Origin: an uncultured Lachnotalea sp.
GTDB lineage: Bacteria; Bacillota; Clostridia; Lachnospirales; Lachnospiraceae
Direction: 5' to 3'
Assembly: GCA_947066815.1 (NCBI GenBank)
Contig: CAMSZT010000005.1
Location: 1-64,000, forward strand
Length of the DNA stretch: 64,000 nt
Below are positions 17,301 to 25,361 of the stretch, piece by piece. The notes under the pieces are model-generated. The model was given only the letters and a program-made list of their open reading frames with translations, ran no database searches and was not told where the DNA came from. The translations under genes and the position numbers were made by a program. The stretch's first letter is position 1, and every line of letters begins with the position of its first letter.

Positions 17301-17506
17301 GGGGGATAACCGATGGAGCAGGCAGTGTGGGTGGCGGCCTGGAGCTTGCGGGAGCAGGCGGGCCGAGCATTTCTTACGCACCTGTTTACAATCTTTACGG
17401 CAGCGCCACGAAAGAGGAAGCCGTCGAGGCAGAAAGGTTGAGCCAGGCAGATTTTAACAAGATGATGAAGCAATGGCAAAGAGAAAATAGCAGGATCAGG
17501 TTTTAA
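14324..17506 (+). CDS. Tape measure protein (TP901-like core)
   Basis: 1060 residues, setting the tail length. The N-terminal part has the TP901 tape-measure core: 'EFETAMSQVQATM', 'AREC GRTTAFSATEAAEALNY'-type helices, and 'FADQLAQTASKANTSVSQLG'. The middle (about residues 400-660) consists of consecutive hydrophobic repeats of about 20-25 residues, such as 'LQTGIQIILSLAQGIIASLP' and 'VQGGVQLIISLIQGIIANLG', which would line the tube and may act in membrane passage. The C-terminus is Ser/Thr/Gly rich with a final 'ATKEEAVEAERLSQADFNKM'. GGAGGTGGCGG precedes the ATG. Confidence 0.92.
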   Translation: MASRSKEMELAIKIAGKVESSFTGALGTAGNGIKRLTKTLATASVEAAKAVGALAVSAVNVGKEFETAMSQVQATMLLDTGTAEGAAAMATLEEAARECGRTTAFSATEAAEALNYLALAGYDAEQAATALPTVLKLAGAGAMDLAAASDMVTDSMSALQIEATEENLNSFADQLAQTASKANTSVSQLGEAILTVGATGANLAGGTTELNTALGILADNGLKGAEGGTHLRNVILSLQSPTDNASEALKNLGVDIYDTKGNMRGLNNIFGDLSSAMEGMTQEQKDSIISTIFNKTDLTSANALLANCTDRWDELNLAIENSAGACEDMYAIQLDNLDGDIKILQSGLSDLGISIYQDLNGPLRSMTQLATDMVEELSAAYSEGGMQGMVGAIGGCLSEAVGVISEYIPQAVSMGVDLIGGFVEGIADNAGPLADAASEALTLFIDGLFSLVPQVLLAGIDIVTQLANSITSKLPTLISNGIRAITNFVSGIIQRLPAVISTALTLIQTLADSLVANAPTLINAAVQLMVSLVTGILSMLPQLLQTGIQIILSLAQGIIASLPSILQAGVQVITGFISSIAQMLPMIVQGGVQLIISLIQGIIANLGNIAQAAGQIIVALITGLVSAIPQIFASAGQLVGAIIDAIFETDWIEVGGEIIGGIADGFMSGFFGLVDKVKGLWNSFTGWLFGDDEDEEAEQSGEAAASSYADGVSSGSGSVSAALSDVVATFSNIDTTTVSEAGNTAAAAYTTGMTDSLNNFTFDPSGIGFDSTTLTANLSATGLESGTAFTASLGQSVTGYSIDTSGIVVDMSGLESGLMTAGTTGTAVLSDGISNNSEMVTAAAAGLASDVNGALDSGWNTAKSSAESAMGSLANTVQAKAQEAAQAVKAAFENMVITIPKPKIPVISVSTDSVSYGEGGNVSVPQFSVNWNALGGIFDAPAIFNTPENGLQGVGEAVLPLDTLWSRMEGMITDAVKQSSGASMIESLLQRVRGITDGAGSVGGGLELAGAGGPSISYAPVYNLYGSATKEEAVEAERLSQADFNKMMKQWQRENSRIRF

Positions 17507-17520
17507 AGGAGGCCGGCGGC

Positions 17521-17763
17521 ATGGCGAAAAAGACCTACATCACAAAACAGGGAGATACCTGGGATAATATAGCTTTGCAGGTATATGGCGGGGAACGGTA
17601 CGCCGATTTTTTAATGCAGAATAATTACGCCTTCTTAGACATCCTTGTGTTTTCGGCGGGAACCGTTCTCAGTACCCCGGCATTGCCGGAGGAACGGGAC
17701 GGGGCTCTGCCGCCCTGGCGGACCGATCGGACGGGCGGGGAGCGGGATCCATATGACGATTGA
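17521..17763 (+). CDS. Tail protein X (LysM-like)
   Basis: 80 residues. 'YITKQGDTWDNIALQVYGGE' is the opening of a LysM-like domain as found in P2 gpX, which sits near the hub and is needed for tail assembly. The C-terminal 25 residues are charged and probably unstructured. AAAGGAGGCCGGC precedes the ATG. Order TMP-X-D matches P2-like tail clusters. Confidence 0.78.
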   Translation: MAKKTYITKQGDTWDNIALQVYGGERYADFLMQNNYAFLDILVFSAGTVLSTPALPEERDGALPPWRTDRTGGERDPYDD

Positions 17764-17774
17764 GGAGGCGCGTT

Positions 17775-19082
17775 ATGGGAGTGGATACACCAAGAAAGGC
17801 AAAAGTTTTTATTGCCTATATGCCGAAAGGGACAGCTGCTACCAGGACGGCAGATGCGATGGCAGAATACGAGGAGGGTTTTTCTTATGTCGACGCAGCT
17901 ACCGGACAATCCGATACGATGAGCCTTAAGGTCTGTAACCGGGATCTGAGGTGGGCAGACAAGTGGCTTCCGAAAAAGGGCGATAAGATGACAGCAAAGA
18001 TAAAAGCGTTCAGCTGGGATATAGCCGGGCGGGATCTTTCTTTTTCCTGTGGGAAGTTTTGCTGTGACGATCTGAGTTTCAGCGGGCCGGAGCTGGTCTG
18101 CACGATCGGAGGCGTATCGGTCCCGGAAGGCCAGGCTTTCCGGTCCACACAGCGGACCTATACCTGGGAAAAGGCGACCATACAGGAGATCGCCAGGCGG
18201 ATCGCCAAACGGTATGGATTAGAGCTCTGCTATGAGGCAAAAAAAATATCTATAGCCAGTATGGAACAGAACAAGCAGAGTGACTGTGAATTTTTAAATG
18301 GCCTCTGCGAAGATTACGGGCTGTACATTAAAGTCTATTACGGAAAGATCATCATCTATGATATAGACGCCTATGAATCGAAAGAAGCAGTTGCTGATTA
18401 TCACATAACAGATTTTGATACATGGAGTTACAACACTACGCTCACCGGTACTTACACGGGAGCAACGATCAAATATAGCAGAGGAGACAGCGAGGAGGAG
18501 CTGACCCTTACGGTAGGATCCGGAAACCGGATATTAAACATAAATGAAAAGGTGGACGGCCTGGTCGATGCACAGCTAAAGGCGTGTGCAAGAGTAAACA
18601 AGGAGAACCGGAACGCCGTTACGATGACAGCCACCATAAAGGCCAGCTTTAAGATCGCGGCCGGAGTATGCATCCAGGTTAAGGGAGCCTACAGCCTGGA
18701 TGGAAAATATTTCATTGACAAGGTCACCCATAATATAGAGGCGGAGGGTGCTTATACAATGGATCTGGAGATGCACAAGGTCCAGACCAAGATCAAACAG
18801 GTTACAAATTCTTCGTCTATCAAACCGACGAAACCCGCGCCCGGCAGTTCCGGATCCGCGGCACCGGAAGCAAACGATGCCCTGGCTGTGGGCGATAAGG
18901 TTATCGTAAACGGTCCTGCCTATTATGCGGGAAATGGAGGCCGGAGTAATAGCTGCAGCAATATGACAATGTACATTACGGAGATCTTGGGCGGAGGCTA
19001 TAAATACCAGTACGGAGTGGCCAAGAGGAAAGGTGGTACCAGGTACGGATGGTGTGCAAAGGGAAGCTTGAGGAAGGCGTAG
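17775..19082 (+). CDS. Tail hub / late control protein D
   Basis: 435 residues from the ATG at 17775, which GAGGAGGCG precedes; the track's TTG at 17760 is not needed. The gpD (Gp27-like hub) family is indicated by 'VDAATGQSDTMSLKVCNRDL', 'KWLPKKGDKMTAKIKAF' and 'TIQEIARRIAKRYGLELCYE'. The last 60 residues form an extra SH3-like module ('VGDKVIVNGPAYYAGNGGRS' to 'RYGWCAKGSLR') resembling modules on cell-wall hydrolases, joined by a Ser/Pro linker. It could contact peptidoglycan. It connects tube, spike and baseplate. Confidence 0.85.
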   Translation: MGVDTPRKAKVFIAYMPKGTAATRTADAMAEYEEGFSYVDAATGQSDTMSLKVCNRDLRWADKWLPKKGDKMTAKIKAFSWDIAGRDLSFSCGKFCCDDLSFSGPELVCTIGGVSVPEGQAFRSTQRTYTWEKATIQEIARRIAKRYGLELCYEAKKISIASMEQNKQSDCEFLNGLCEDYGLYIKVYYGKIIIYDIDAYESKEAVADYHITDFDTWSYNTTLTGTYTGATIKYSRGDSEEELTLTVGSGNRILNINEKVDGLVDAQLKACARVNKENRNAVTMTATIKASFKIAAGVCIQVKGAYSLDGKYFIDKVTHNIEAEGAYTMDLEMHKVQTKIKQVTNSSSIKPTKPAPGSSGSAAPEANDALAVGDKVIVNGPAYYAGNGGRSNSCSNMTMYITEILGGGYKYQYGVAKRKGGTRYGWCAKGSLRKA

Positions 19083-19095
19083 GGAAGGAGTCGGC

Positions 19096-19563
19096 ATGGG
19101 AGATATCAGGATCGGGAAAGTCTCAAGTGTTGATCATGAAAACGGTATGATCCGGATACTTTATACAGACCGGGACGGGGCCGTCACGAGGGCGCTGCCG
19201 GTCATGACCTTTAACGACGAATACAAGATGCCGCAGGTCGGCCAGTATGTCCTGGTGGTCCACCTGAGCAATGGATCGGAGGCCGGATACATACTGGGCA
19301 CCTATTGGAACAAGGCCAATGGGCCGTCCAGGAGCGGAAAGGGGATCTACCGGAAGGAGATGGGATTTACGCCAGGCGAGGCATACGCGGAATATGAAAG
19401 CGAGGAAAAGCGCCTGGAGCTCCACGCCGACAATGTCCTGTTATCCGGGCTTAAGATCGATATCGTAGCCAATACGGTAGATATTGAAGCCGATACGATC
19501 ACATTTACGGACAGCGGCGGTAGCATTACCCTTGCGGAGCTGAGAGAAAAGTTATTCACATAA
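19096..19563 (+). CDS. Baseplate assembly protein V (spike)
   Basis: 155 residues. An N-terminal OB-like domain ('IGKVSSVDHENGMIRILYTD', 'MPQVGQYVLVVHLSNGSEAG') is followed by a short beta-helical C-terminus ('NTVDIEADTITFTDSGGSIT'), the layout of gpV/Gp5-like membrane-piercing spikes. It is somewhat shorter than P2 gpV (about 210 residues). AGGGAAGGAG precedes the ATG. Confidence 0.85.
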   Translation: MGDIRIGKVSSVDHENGMIRILYTDRDGAVTRALPVMTFNDEYKMPQVGQYVLVVHLSNGSEAGYILGTYWNKANGPSRSGKGIYRKEMGFTPGEAYAEYESEEKRLELHADNVLLSGLKIDIVANTVDIEADTITFTDSGGSITLAELREKLFT

Positions 19564-19587
19564 AAGAAAGGAAAGAGGTAATGAGGG

Positions 19588-19986
19588 ATGGCGATCGGGA
19601 ATTTTGGCTCACTTATCACCTTTGAGACCAGCGACGCCAGGATATTGAGTCTGCAGGATATAAAGCGGGAAGTGAGCGGCAGATGGGCGGTCCATCCCCG
19701 CATAGGGAAAAAACCTCTGCGCCAGTTCCTGGGGGCGGATACAGAGAAGGTCACATTTACCATTAAGCTGGATGCCAGACATGGAATACGGCCGCGGACA
19801 ACGATAGAGAGGATAGAAGACCATGTGAGGAGCGGTACTCCGGAGAGTCTGGTCATAGGCGGAAAGAAAATGGGAAGCAGTAAAATGACGATCAACAGCA
19901 TAAGTGAGACCTGGGATGAGATATGGAACAGGGGGGAGCTTGTACGGGCTTCTCTTGATCTCAGTCTTGAAGAATACCCGGAATAG
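19588..19986 (+). CDS. Tail protein U (P2 gpU family)
   Basis: 132 residues. 'GSLITFETSDARILSLQDIK', 'SGRWAVHPRIGKKPLRQFLG' and 'KVTFTIKLDARHGIRPRTTI' match the P2 gpU family, a tail-completion protein. AAGGAAAGAGG is about 8 bases before the ATG. In P2 this gene sits beside D and X; here it follows V, a common rearrangement in Clostridial myoviruses. Confidence 0.8.
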   Translation: MAIGNFGSLITFETSDARILSLQDIKREVSGRWAVHPRIGKKPLRQFLGADTEKVTFTIKLDARHGIRPRTTIERIEDHVRSGTPESLVIGGKKMGSSKMTINSISETWDEIWNRGELVRASLDLSLEEYPE

Positions 19987-19999
19987 AAAAGGGGGTAAT

Positions 20000-20347
20000 A
20001 TGGCTATAGTACAATTTGTTGGCTTTGATTATATGAGTACCAGCTGCGTGGCAGAAATCAAACGGAATGTTACTGCTCTGATCGAAACACCGGAGGGAAG
20101 CTGTCCTGGAGACCGGTCTTACGGGATCCCGCAGGAATTCATAGGAATGCCGCCTGATATTGCCCGTAACCTTGCGGCACTTTCTGTGATCGAAAAGCTG
20201 GAGATCTATGAGCCAAGAGTAGAACTGCGTGAGGTAACGGCAAAAGCATCTTTGGAGGACGGCCTTTTGAAGAGTATATATTTGATCGGGCCAAACACAA
20301 AATATGAGGCGGAATCGGAAGAAAAAGAGGATGCCGACGAGGAGTAG
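20000..20347 (+). CDS. Baseplate wedge protein (gp25-like)
   Basis: 115 residues from the ATG at 20000, preceded by AAAGGGGG; the track's 19904 start lies within gpU. 'VAEIKRNVTALIETPEGSCP' followed by 'DRSYGIPQEFIGMPPDIARN' and 'IEKLEIYEPRVELREVTAKA' are typical of the gpW/gp25 baseplate family. It joins gpJ and gpI in the wedge. The C-terminus is acidic. Confidence 0.82.
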   Translation: MAIVQFVGFDYMSTSCVAEIKRNVTALIETPEGSCPGDRSYGIPQEFIGMPPDIARNLAALSVIEKLEIYEPRVELREVTAKASLEDGLLKSIYLIGPNTKYEAESEEKEDADEE

Positions 20348-20360
20348 GGAGGCGGTTTTT

Positions 20361-21515
20361 ATGGCAGATATGCTGGCCGGTATCGACAGTTTACCGGATA
20401 TCAGCTTCATTGATGATCTGACCTTGACAGACGTACAGGCGCTTGTGCTTAATGCATTTTATGATCATTACAAGCAGATCACCGGAAAAAAGATCATTCT
20501 TGCCAGGGGTGATCCTTACCGGATCATGATGCTGGCCTGTGCGCAGGTTATCTACCAGGGCCTGCAGCAGGTGGACAAGGCCGGGAAGATGAATTTTCTC
20601 AAATATGCTTATGGGGATTACCTTAAGAATCTGGCCGCACTTAAAAGAGTTACGGAAAACGAGCCGGAAAAGGCGGCTGTCAGGGTACGCTGGAAGCTTG
20701 AACGGCCAAGAGAGTCCGCGACTGCCATCCCTGCAGGGAGCAGGATCACGGCAGATTATGCAGTATATTTTGAAACCCAGGATTATGCGGAGATACCGAT
20801 CGGGGAGACAGAGATCGTTTTGACCATGCTCTGTACAGAGGCCGGGGAACAGGGCAACGGCTACATGGCCGGGGAGCTCAGTGTCCTTGTCGATCCAGTG
20901 GCATTCATTGAAAGCGTGGCCAACATTGAGACATCAAAGGGCGGTACCGACAGGGAATCCGATCAGAGTATCGCAGAGCGGACATTCCTGGCTCCTTCCA
21001 GTTTTTCTACAGCCGGTCCGGATGACGCTTACATATACCACGCGAAGGATTTTAACCAGGAGGTGGGGGACGTTCTGCCAACATCCCCTACGCCGGGCAT
21101 AGTAGACATACGTTTTATCCTGAAGGACGGCAGCATTCCGGGAGAAACTATGATCGCAGAGATGGAGAGACATTTGCGGCAGCGCAGCAAGCGTCCTCTT
21201 ACAGACTTCGTACAGGTCGCGGCGCCGGACGTTGTAAAGTATAACACGGACTTCACTTACTGGATCAATGCCAGCGATCATGCTTCCGCTGCACAGATCC
21301 AGGAGCAGGTCAAACAGGCTGTAAGCGATTATCAGCTGTGGCAGAGTACCGGGATCGGCAGAGACTTAAACCCGGATGAGCTTAAGGCCCTCCTCAAGAA
21401 AGCAGGGGTAAAAAGGGCGGAGATCCGGGAACCGGTATTTACCGTACTGGAGGACACAGAAGTGGCTCAGGCTGCCAGTACAAATATCGTATACGGAGGG
21501 CTTGAGGATGATTGA
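20361..21515 (+). CDS. Baseplate J-like protein
   Basis: 384 residues from the ATG at 20361 (GGGAGGCGG upstream); the track's earlier start overlaps the previous gene. 'KRVTENEPEKAAVRVRWKLE', 'TAIPAGSRITAD' and 'GTDRESDQSIAERTFLAP' follow the P2 gpJ family, which forms the baseplate rim and anchors fibres. It overlaps the next gene by 8 bases. Confidence 0.88.
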   Translation: MADMLAGIDSLPDISFIDDLTLTDVQALVLNAFYDHYKQITGKKIILARGDPYRIMMLACAQVIYQGLQQVDKAGKMNFLKYAYGDYLKNLAALKRVTENEPEKAAVRVRWKLERPRESATAIPAGSRITADYAVYFETQDYAEIPIGETEIVLTMLCTEAGEQGNGYMAGELSVLVDPVAFIESVANIETSKGGTDRESDQSIAERTFLAPSSFSTAGPDDAYIYHAKDFNQEVGDVLPTSPTPGIVDIRFILKDGSIPGETMIAEMERHLRQRSKRPLTDFVQVAAPDVVKYNTDFTYWINASDHASAAQIQEQVKQAVSDYQLWQSTGIGRDLNPDELKALLKKAGVKRAEIREPVFTVLEDTEVAQAASTNIVYGGLEDD

Positions 21516-22122
21516 TTTTTACGACGGAGAGATAAAAGATATCCTGCCGGCCAACTTGATGGAGGACCCTGCCGCTCAGGCATTCAGCTATGCATTGCGG
21601 GAAGGTACCAGGCTTTTAAACCGATACACGCAGCTTTGTTATGTTTACTGCAACATAGATACAGCACCGGATGCAGTGGTGGACATTTTGGCAAAGGAGC
21701 TCCGGACACAGTATTACAGTGATTCTATGGAGCTCGATGTGAAACGTGGATTAGTGCGAAACACGTTGTCCTGGTATATGACGGCCGGGACACCTGCTGC
21801 CGTTGAAGAACTGGTCGGTATTGTTTTTGGAGAGGGGGAGGTCTCAGAATGGTTTGAGTACGGCGGGAAGCCATACTGGTTTAAGATCAAGACCAATGCC
21901 ATATTGACGGAGGATGCAAACACCTTTTTTTCAGATATGATCAAAAGGGTAAAAAATACCCGAAGCCATATTGAGTCTATAGAGATCCATCGGACTACAA
22001 ACACAAATATATATGTCGGGGGGAGCTACGTGCAGCGGTACAGGCAGGTTGCCGTTGCTGATGCCTATGAAATGAACCTGGAAAAGGATCAGACAATTTC
22101 TTTGGATTCTGAGGAGGGATAA
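21508..22122 (+). CDS. Tail protein I (baseplate wedge)
   Basis: 204 residues from the ATG at 21508, with GGAGGG seven bases upstream. 'QLCYVYCNIDTAPDAVVDIL', 'AKELRTQYYSDSMELDVKRG' and 'WYMTAGTPAAVEELVGIVFG' match P2 gpI-like proteins, which sit with gpJ and the tail fibre. The order J-I-fibre is the classical P2 arrangement. Confidence 0.85.
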   Translation: MIDFYDGEIKDILPANLMEDPAAQAFSYALREGTRLLNRYTQLCYVYCNIDTAPDAVVDILAKELRTQYYSDSMELDVKRGLVRNTLSWYMTAGTPAAVEELVGIVFGEGEVSEWFEYGGKPYWFKIKTNAILTEDANTFFSDMIKRVKNTRSHIESIEIHRTTNTNIYVGGSYVQRYRQVAVADAYEMNLEKDQTISLDSEEG

Positions 22123-22124
22123 GT

Positions 22125-23492
22125 ATGCCACAGCCATTCAATACAGCAGTTATAACAGACAACGGTGCTCAGTTACTCACCAGGGCTCATGCCGGTGAGG
22201 TCAAAGTAGAATTTACAAGGATCGTAATCGGGAATGGATCCTACAGCGAAGAAGAGCGGTCGGTAACGGCCCTGCAAAAACGGACGGCGCTAAAATCACA
22301 GAAAAACAGCTATCCACTTTCTGATGTTGTCGTTCATTCCGAACACAGCGTAAAGGTGACAGCCCTGATCACAAATCAGGATCCGATCACAGGAGAAGCC
22401 ATAATAAATGATGGATATTATATTAATGAAATGGGCTTGTATGCCAAAGTGAAGGGGGGAGATGACAGCACAGAGATCCTTTACAGCATTACCACAACGA
22501 CAGGCGAAAACGGAGATTTTATGCCTCCTTATAACGGCTATAATCCGGCTCAGATAATACAGGACTATTATGCGACGGTAAGTAATTCAAAAGAGGTCAC
22601 TATCTGTACCGATAACCAGGCGGTAGCTTTGGCTGAGGATATAGAGGAGATCCGGAGGAAATTAGATGAAGATATGGGAGAGGTCAGGGAGGAACTGGCG
22701 GAAAATATAGGAGGGATCAGGGGAGAGCTGGCAGAAAATACAGGAGGAATCCAAACTCAGCTTACCAAATTAACGAATGATCTGGCTGAAAAAGCGGATG
22801 CCTCCCATACACACAGCTACGCCGGCTCCGCATCGGCCGGAGGTTCGGCCGCCAGCGCGGTCAAGCTGGATACTGCGGCGGCTGGGTCGGGGACTCAGCC
22901 AGTGTATTTTTCCGGGGGTAAGCCGGTGGCATGTACTTATTCTCTGGCCAAGTCTGTGCCGGCAAATGCCGTTTTCACGGATACCAATACCTGGAGAGGA
23001 GTGCAGAACAACCTAACCAGTACAGCCACAGACCAATCCCTAACGGCAAATATGGGACGGGTTTTGAACAACAGTATCAGCAGTCTCCGTTCATCATTGA
23101 GCGATGATATCATCAGCCTTCGTTCATCAATACTTAACTATAAAATGTCAGGATTAAATTTTGCCAGCGGCATTAGCGTGGTTGGAGCCGGACAATGAGG
23201 AATTGGTAATAGGGGGAATAATCAAATTATAAAATTTCCTGCCACCGGATTATGCATCTTATCTGCACAATTTGGATTCGATAGGGTACCTTCAAACCCG
23301 CTTGCTTTTGCGACGTTCCCCAGTGGTTTTCAGCCAATCGTCTCAATGGGATTCGATTCCGTCGCATTAAACGGAAAGATCTTGAATTTAGAATTTGGAG
23401 AGACGGGGATTGGGACTTATAGTACCATTTCTGTGGGAGAACAGCATCGTATATGTGTTACATATTTATCTAACCCGGAAGTGGTAGTTTAA
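22125..23492 (+). CDS. Tail fibre protein with in-frame TGA (357 + 97 codons)
   Basis: The first 357 codons (to 23195) match phage tail-collar fibre proteins: 'FNTAVITDNGAQLLTRAHAG', 'NDGYYINEMGLYAKVKGGD', coiled segments with 'EVREELAENIGGIRGELAEN', and the 'ADASHTHSYAGSAS' repeat region. At 23196-23198 a TGA interrupts the frame. The same frame then continues open for 97 codons to TAA at 23490-23492, with a plausible beta-rich ending ('FPATGLCILSAQFGFD', 'GETGIGTYSTISVGEQHRIC'). The intact sequence after the TGA suggests a recent nonsense change, a sequencing error or programmed readthrough giving a short and a long fibre. Without the extension the receptor-binding tip would be missing. A terminator follows about 100 bases downstream. 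Confidence 0.8.
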
Positions 23493-23591
23493 TTGATGAA
23501 AATGGCACAGATTGTTATATGAAATCTTATTGATAAAATGAATTTTCTATCTATTAGACAGAGAAAGGACAAAAATGAACAGAACACGCGA

Positions 23592-23616
23592 CGCTCCCTC
23601 ATCAGGGAGTTATTTT
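23592..23616 (+). terminator. Hairpin terminator after tail fibre gene
   Basis: CTCCCT (23594-23599) and AGGGAG (23604-23609) form a perfect six-pair stem with a four-base loop, followed by TTATTTTTA. It separates the structural operon from the lysis genes. Confidence 0.55.
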
Positions 23617-23661
23617 TATACAGAATTTTATGTGCGAAGTCGCATGGAAAGGAGGAGCACG

Positions 23662-23907
23662 ATGACAGAGGCGATCATTGTAGCGGTACTGTCTCTGGCC
23701 GGGACGCTGGCCGGCAGCTACCTATCCAGCCGGAAATCAGCGGTCCTTGTAGCATACCGTTTGGAGGAACTTGAGAAAAAGGTACAGGCTCACAATAATC
23801 TGATCGAACGGACATACCGCCTGGAGGAACGGACAGAGCTTCAGGAGGAGAAGATCAAAGTAGCAAATCACAGGATCGAGGATCTGGAGAAAGAGAGGAA
23901 TCAATAA
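23662..23907 (+). CDS. Small membrane protein of lysis module (XhlA-like)
   Basis: 81 residues from the ATG at 23662, which has AAAGGAGGAGCAC directly upstream; the track's start at 23575 would place the terminator hairpin inside the gene. One N-terminal transmembrane helix ('AIIVAVLSLAGTLAGSYLSS') is followed by a coiled coil ('YRLEELEKKVQAHNNLIERT'). Such proteins accompany holins in Clostridial prophages and may help holin or endolysin function. The next gene starts right after the stop. Confidence 0.6.
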   Translation: MTEAIIVAVLSLAGTLAGSYLSSRKSAVLVAYRLEELEKKVQAHNNLIERTYRLEERTELQEEKIKVANHRIEDLEKERNQ

Positions 23908-24111
23908 ATGAATGAGAAAACGAGGATGTGGTGGAAAGCAGCGGGTGTCAGGGCTGTAAAGACGGTCGCGCAGACAGCGGTCGCTACGATCGGCACGGCA
24001 GCAGCTCTGGGGAATGTAGACTGGTTTATGGTGGCTTCTGCTTCCGCGTTGGCAGGGATTTTGTCAATCCTTACATCAGTTGCAGGGCTTCCGGAGGTCA
24101 AGGAGGGATAG
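23908..24111 (+). CDS. Phage holin (r1t-like)
   Basis: 67 residues with two hydrophobic helices ('VKTVAQTAVATIGTAAAL' and 'WFMVASASALAGILSILTSV') and an N-terminal charged segment. The pattern 'VDWFMVASASALAGI' ... 'GLPEV' is typical of the r1t holin family. It makes membrane holes that let the endolysin reach the wall. It lies one codon from its neighbours on both sides. Confidence 0.8.
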   Translation: MNEKTRMWWKAAGVRAVKTVAQTAVATIGTAAALGNVDWFMVASASALAGILSILTSVAGLPEVKEG

Positions 24112-24114
24112 GAT

Positions 24115-25158
24115 ATGGTAAAGATCGGATTAGATGCAGGACATTATGCAGGCGACGGCAGAGTGGACAAGGATTTCAGAGCCGCTCTTGGAACAAAAGA
24201 TGAGTACACGCTCAATCTGAGAGTGTATAAGGTTGTTGAAAGGATTTTAGAATCCTCTGGCCATACGGTTATTGACATTGGCCGCCAGGAACAGAGCGTG
24301 ACGGTAAGGGCAAAGAGGGCGGCTCAGAATGAATGTGATCTGGTGGTATCGATCCATCATAATGCAGGGAGAGGACGCGGCGCTACCCTGTTCCGGCATA
24401 AGAACGGGACTATGGGAAGTGCAAGCAGAAGGTTACAGGAGTCCATTTATGCACATGTTGAGAAGATCAATAGGGGAAACCGGAGCACTCCGATCAATAA
24501 GGAAGAGTTTGGTGTGATCAACTGCGATGTTACAAAATGCCCGTCCGTACTGGTCGAATGTGCCTTTATGGATAACTGCACAGATATCGGATTGATCAAT
24601 TCCGCAGGATACGCAGAGCGCATGGGAGCGGCCATCGCGGCCGGGATCAATGATTATACCGGTGCCGCAGGTAATACTGGATCTGGAGAGACTGATGATA
24701 AGCATGCGCCTGTGCCCGCAGTGGTAAAGACGTATAATCCGGCGGCATATGCCAAAGTCAGGGGCCTTACCAAAGCAGATTCTCATCTCAACGTCCGTTC
24801 CGGTCCGGGGACCGGCCATGGAATCCTCCGACAGTTGGCCAATGGCAATGAGGTGGATGTACTGACTCTGTACTCTAACAACTGGGCGAAAGTTAACATC
24901 GTCGGGCAGCAGGGATATGTCCATGCAGATTACCTGGATATCCAGGAGCGGAAACCGGCGAAGCGGATCGTGACTGTGACCGGATGCACAGCCCTCAACG
25001 TCCGGACAATCCCGAACGGCCCGGTCGTCGCGGGGATCGTTAAGGCCGGCACTGTGCTGGACGTGATTGGCTCCGGGAAGGACTCCGACGGGGACACGTG
25101 GCTCCAGGTGAGGCACGGGGGGCTGGCGGGATTCATCTGGCCGAAGTATGTGGAATGA
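24115..25158 (+). CDS. Endolysin: N-acetylmuramoyl-L-alanine amidase with two SH3b domains
   Basis: 347 residues. The N-terminal Amidase_3 domain (about 1-185) shows the zinc ligands in 'GLDAGH', 'VSIHHNA' and the catalytic glutamate in 'VLVECAFM'. Two SH3b wall-binding domains follow ('SHLNVRSGPGTGHGILRQLA' and 'ALNVRTIPNGPVVAGIVKAG'). It cleaves the amide bond between muramic acid and the peptide stem to release phage. No signal peptide is present, consistent with holin-dependent export. It is the last recognisable phage gene. Confidence 0.93.
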   Translation: MVKIGLDAGHYAGDGRVDKDFRAALGTKDEYTLNLRVYKVVERILESSGHTVIDIGRQEQSVTVRAKRAAQNECDLVVSIHHNAGRGRGATLFRHKNGTMGSASRRLQESIYAHVEKINRGNRSTPINKEEFGVINCDVTKCPSVLVECAFMDNCTDIGLINSAGYAERMGAAIAAGINDYTGAAGNTGSGETDDKHAPVPAVVKTYNPAAYAKVRGLTKADSHLNVRSGPGTGHGILRQLANGNEVDVLTLYSNNWAKVNIVGQQGYVHADYLDIQERKPAKRIVTVTGCTALNVRTIPNGPVVAGIVKAGTVLDVIGSGKDSDGDTWLQVRHGGLAGFIWPKYVE

Positions 25159-25174
25159 GTATAAGATAAGTCCA

Positions 25175-25195
25175 GTTAGTAACACGTTAGTAACA
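25175..25195. repeat. Tandem GTTAGTAACA repeats at the right prophage end
   Basis: GTTAGTAACA occurs at 25175-25184 and 25186-25195, an 11-base tandem. It lies after the endolysin and before host lipoprotein genes, where the right attachment site is expected. The left end is outside the window, so an att role cannot be tested. Confidence 0.3.
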
Positions 25196-25320
25196 AAAAT
25201 TCTTCGAAAGTATAGAGTTTACAGGGTTTCTTGCCTTAAAATCTTAAGAAAAATTTAAAGAATCCCTCCGGATCTTTTTCAGGATATCCCGCTATGATAA
25301 AGGAAATCGGGAAGAAGGCA

Positions 25321-25335
25321 GACAAAAATTTTGTC
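25321..25335. promoter_or_regulatory. Palindrome GACAAAAATTTTGTC upstream of lipoprotein gene
   Basis: GACAAAA and TTTTGTC flank a single A, a 15-base palindrome about 20 bases upstream of the lipoprotein ribosome binding site and 22 bases after a TATGAT box (25293-25298). It could be an operator; no regulator is identified. Confidence 0.3.
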
Positions 25336-25361
25336 AGAAGTATCCTGGAAGGAGGGGTAAG

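Noticed and set aside
22125-23492. Selenocysteine at the tail fibre TGA
   Set aside because: No SECIS-like hairpin is evident right after the codon and a phage fibre is an unlikely selenoprotein; left as nonsense or readthrough.
23575-23661. Longer start for the lysis-module membrane protein
   Set aside because: It would place the terminator hairpin inside the gene, and the ATG at 23662 has a far better ribosome binding site.
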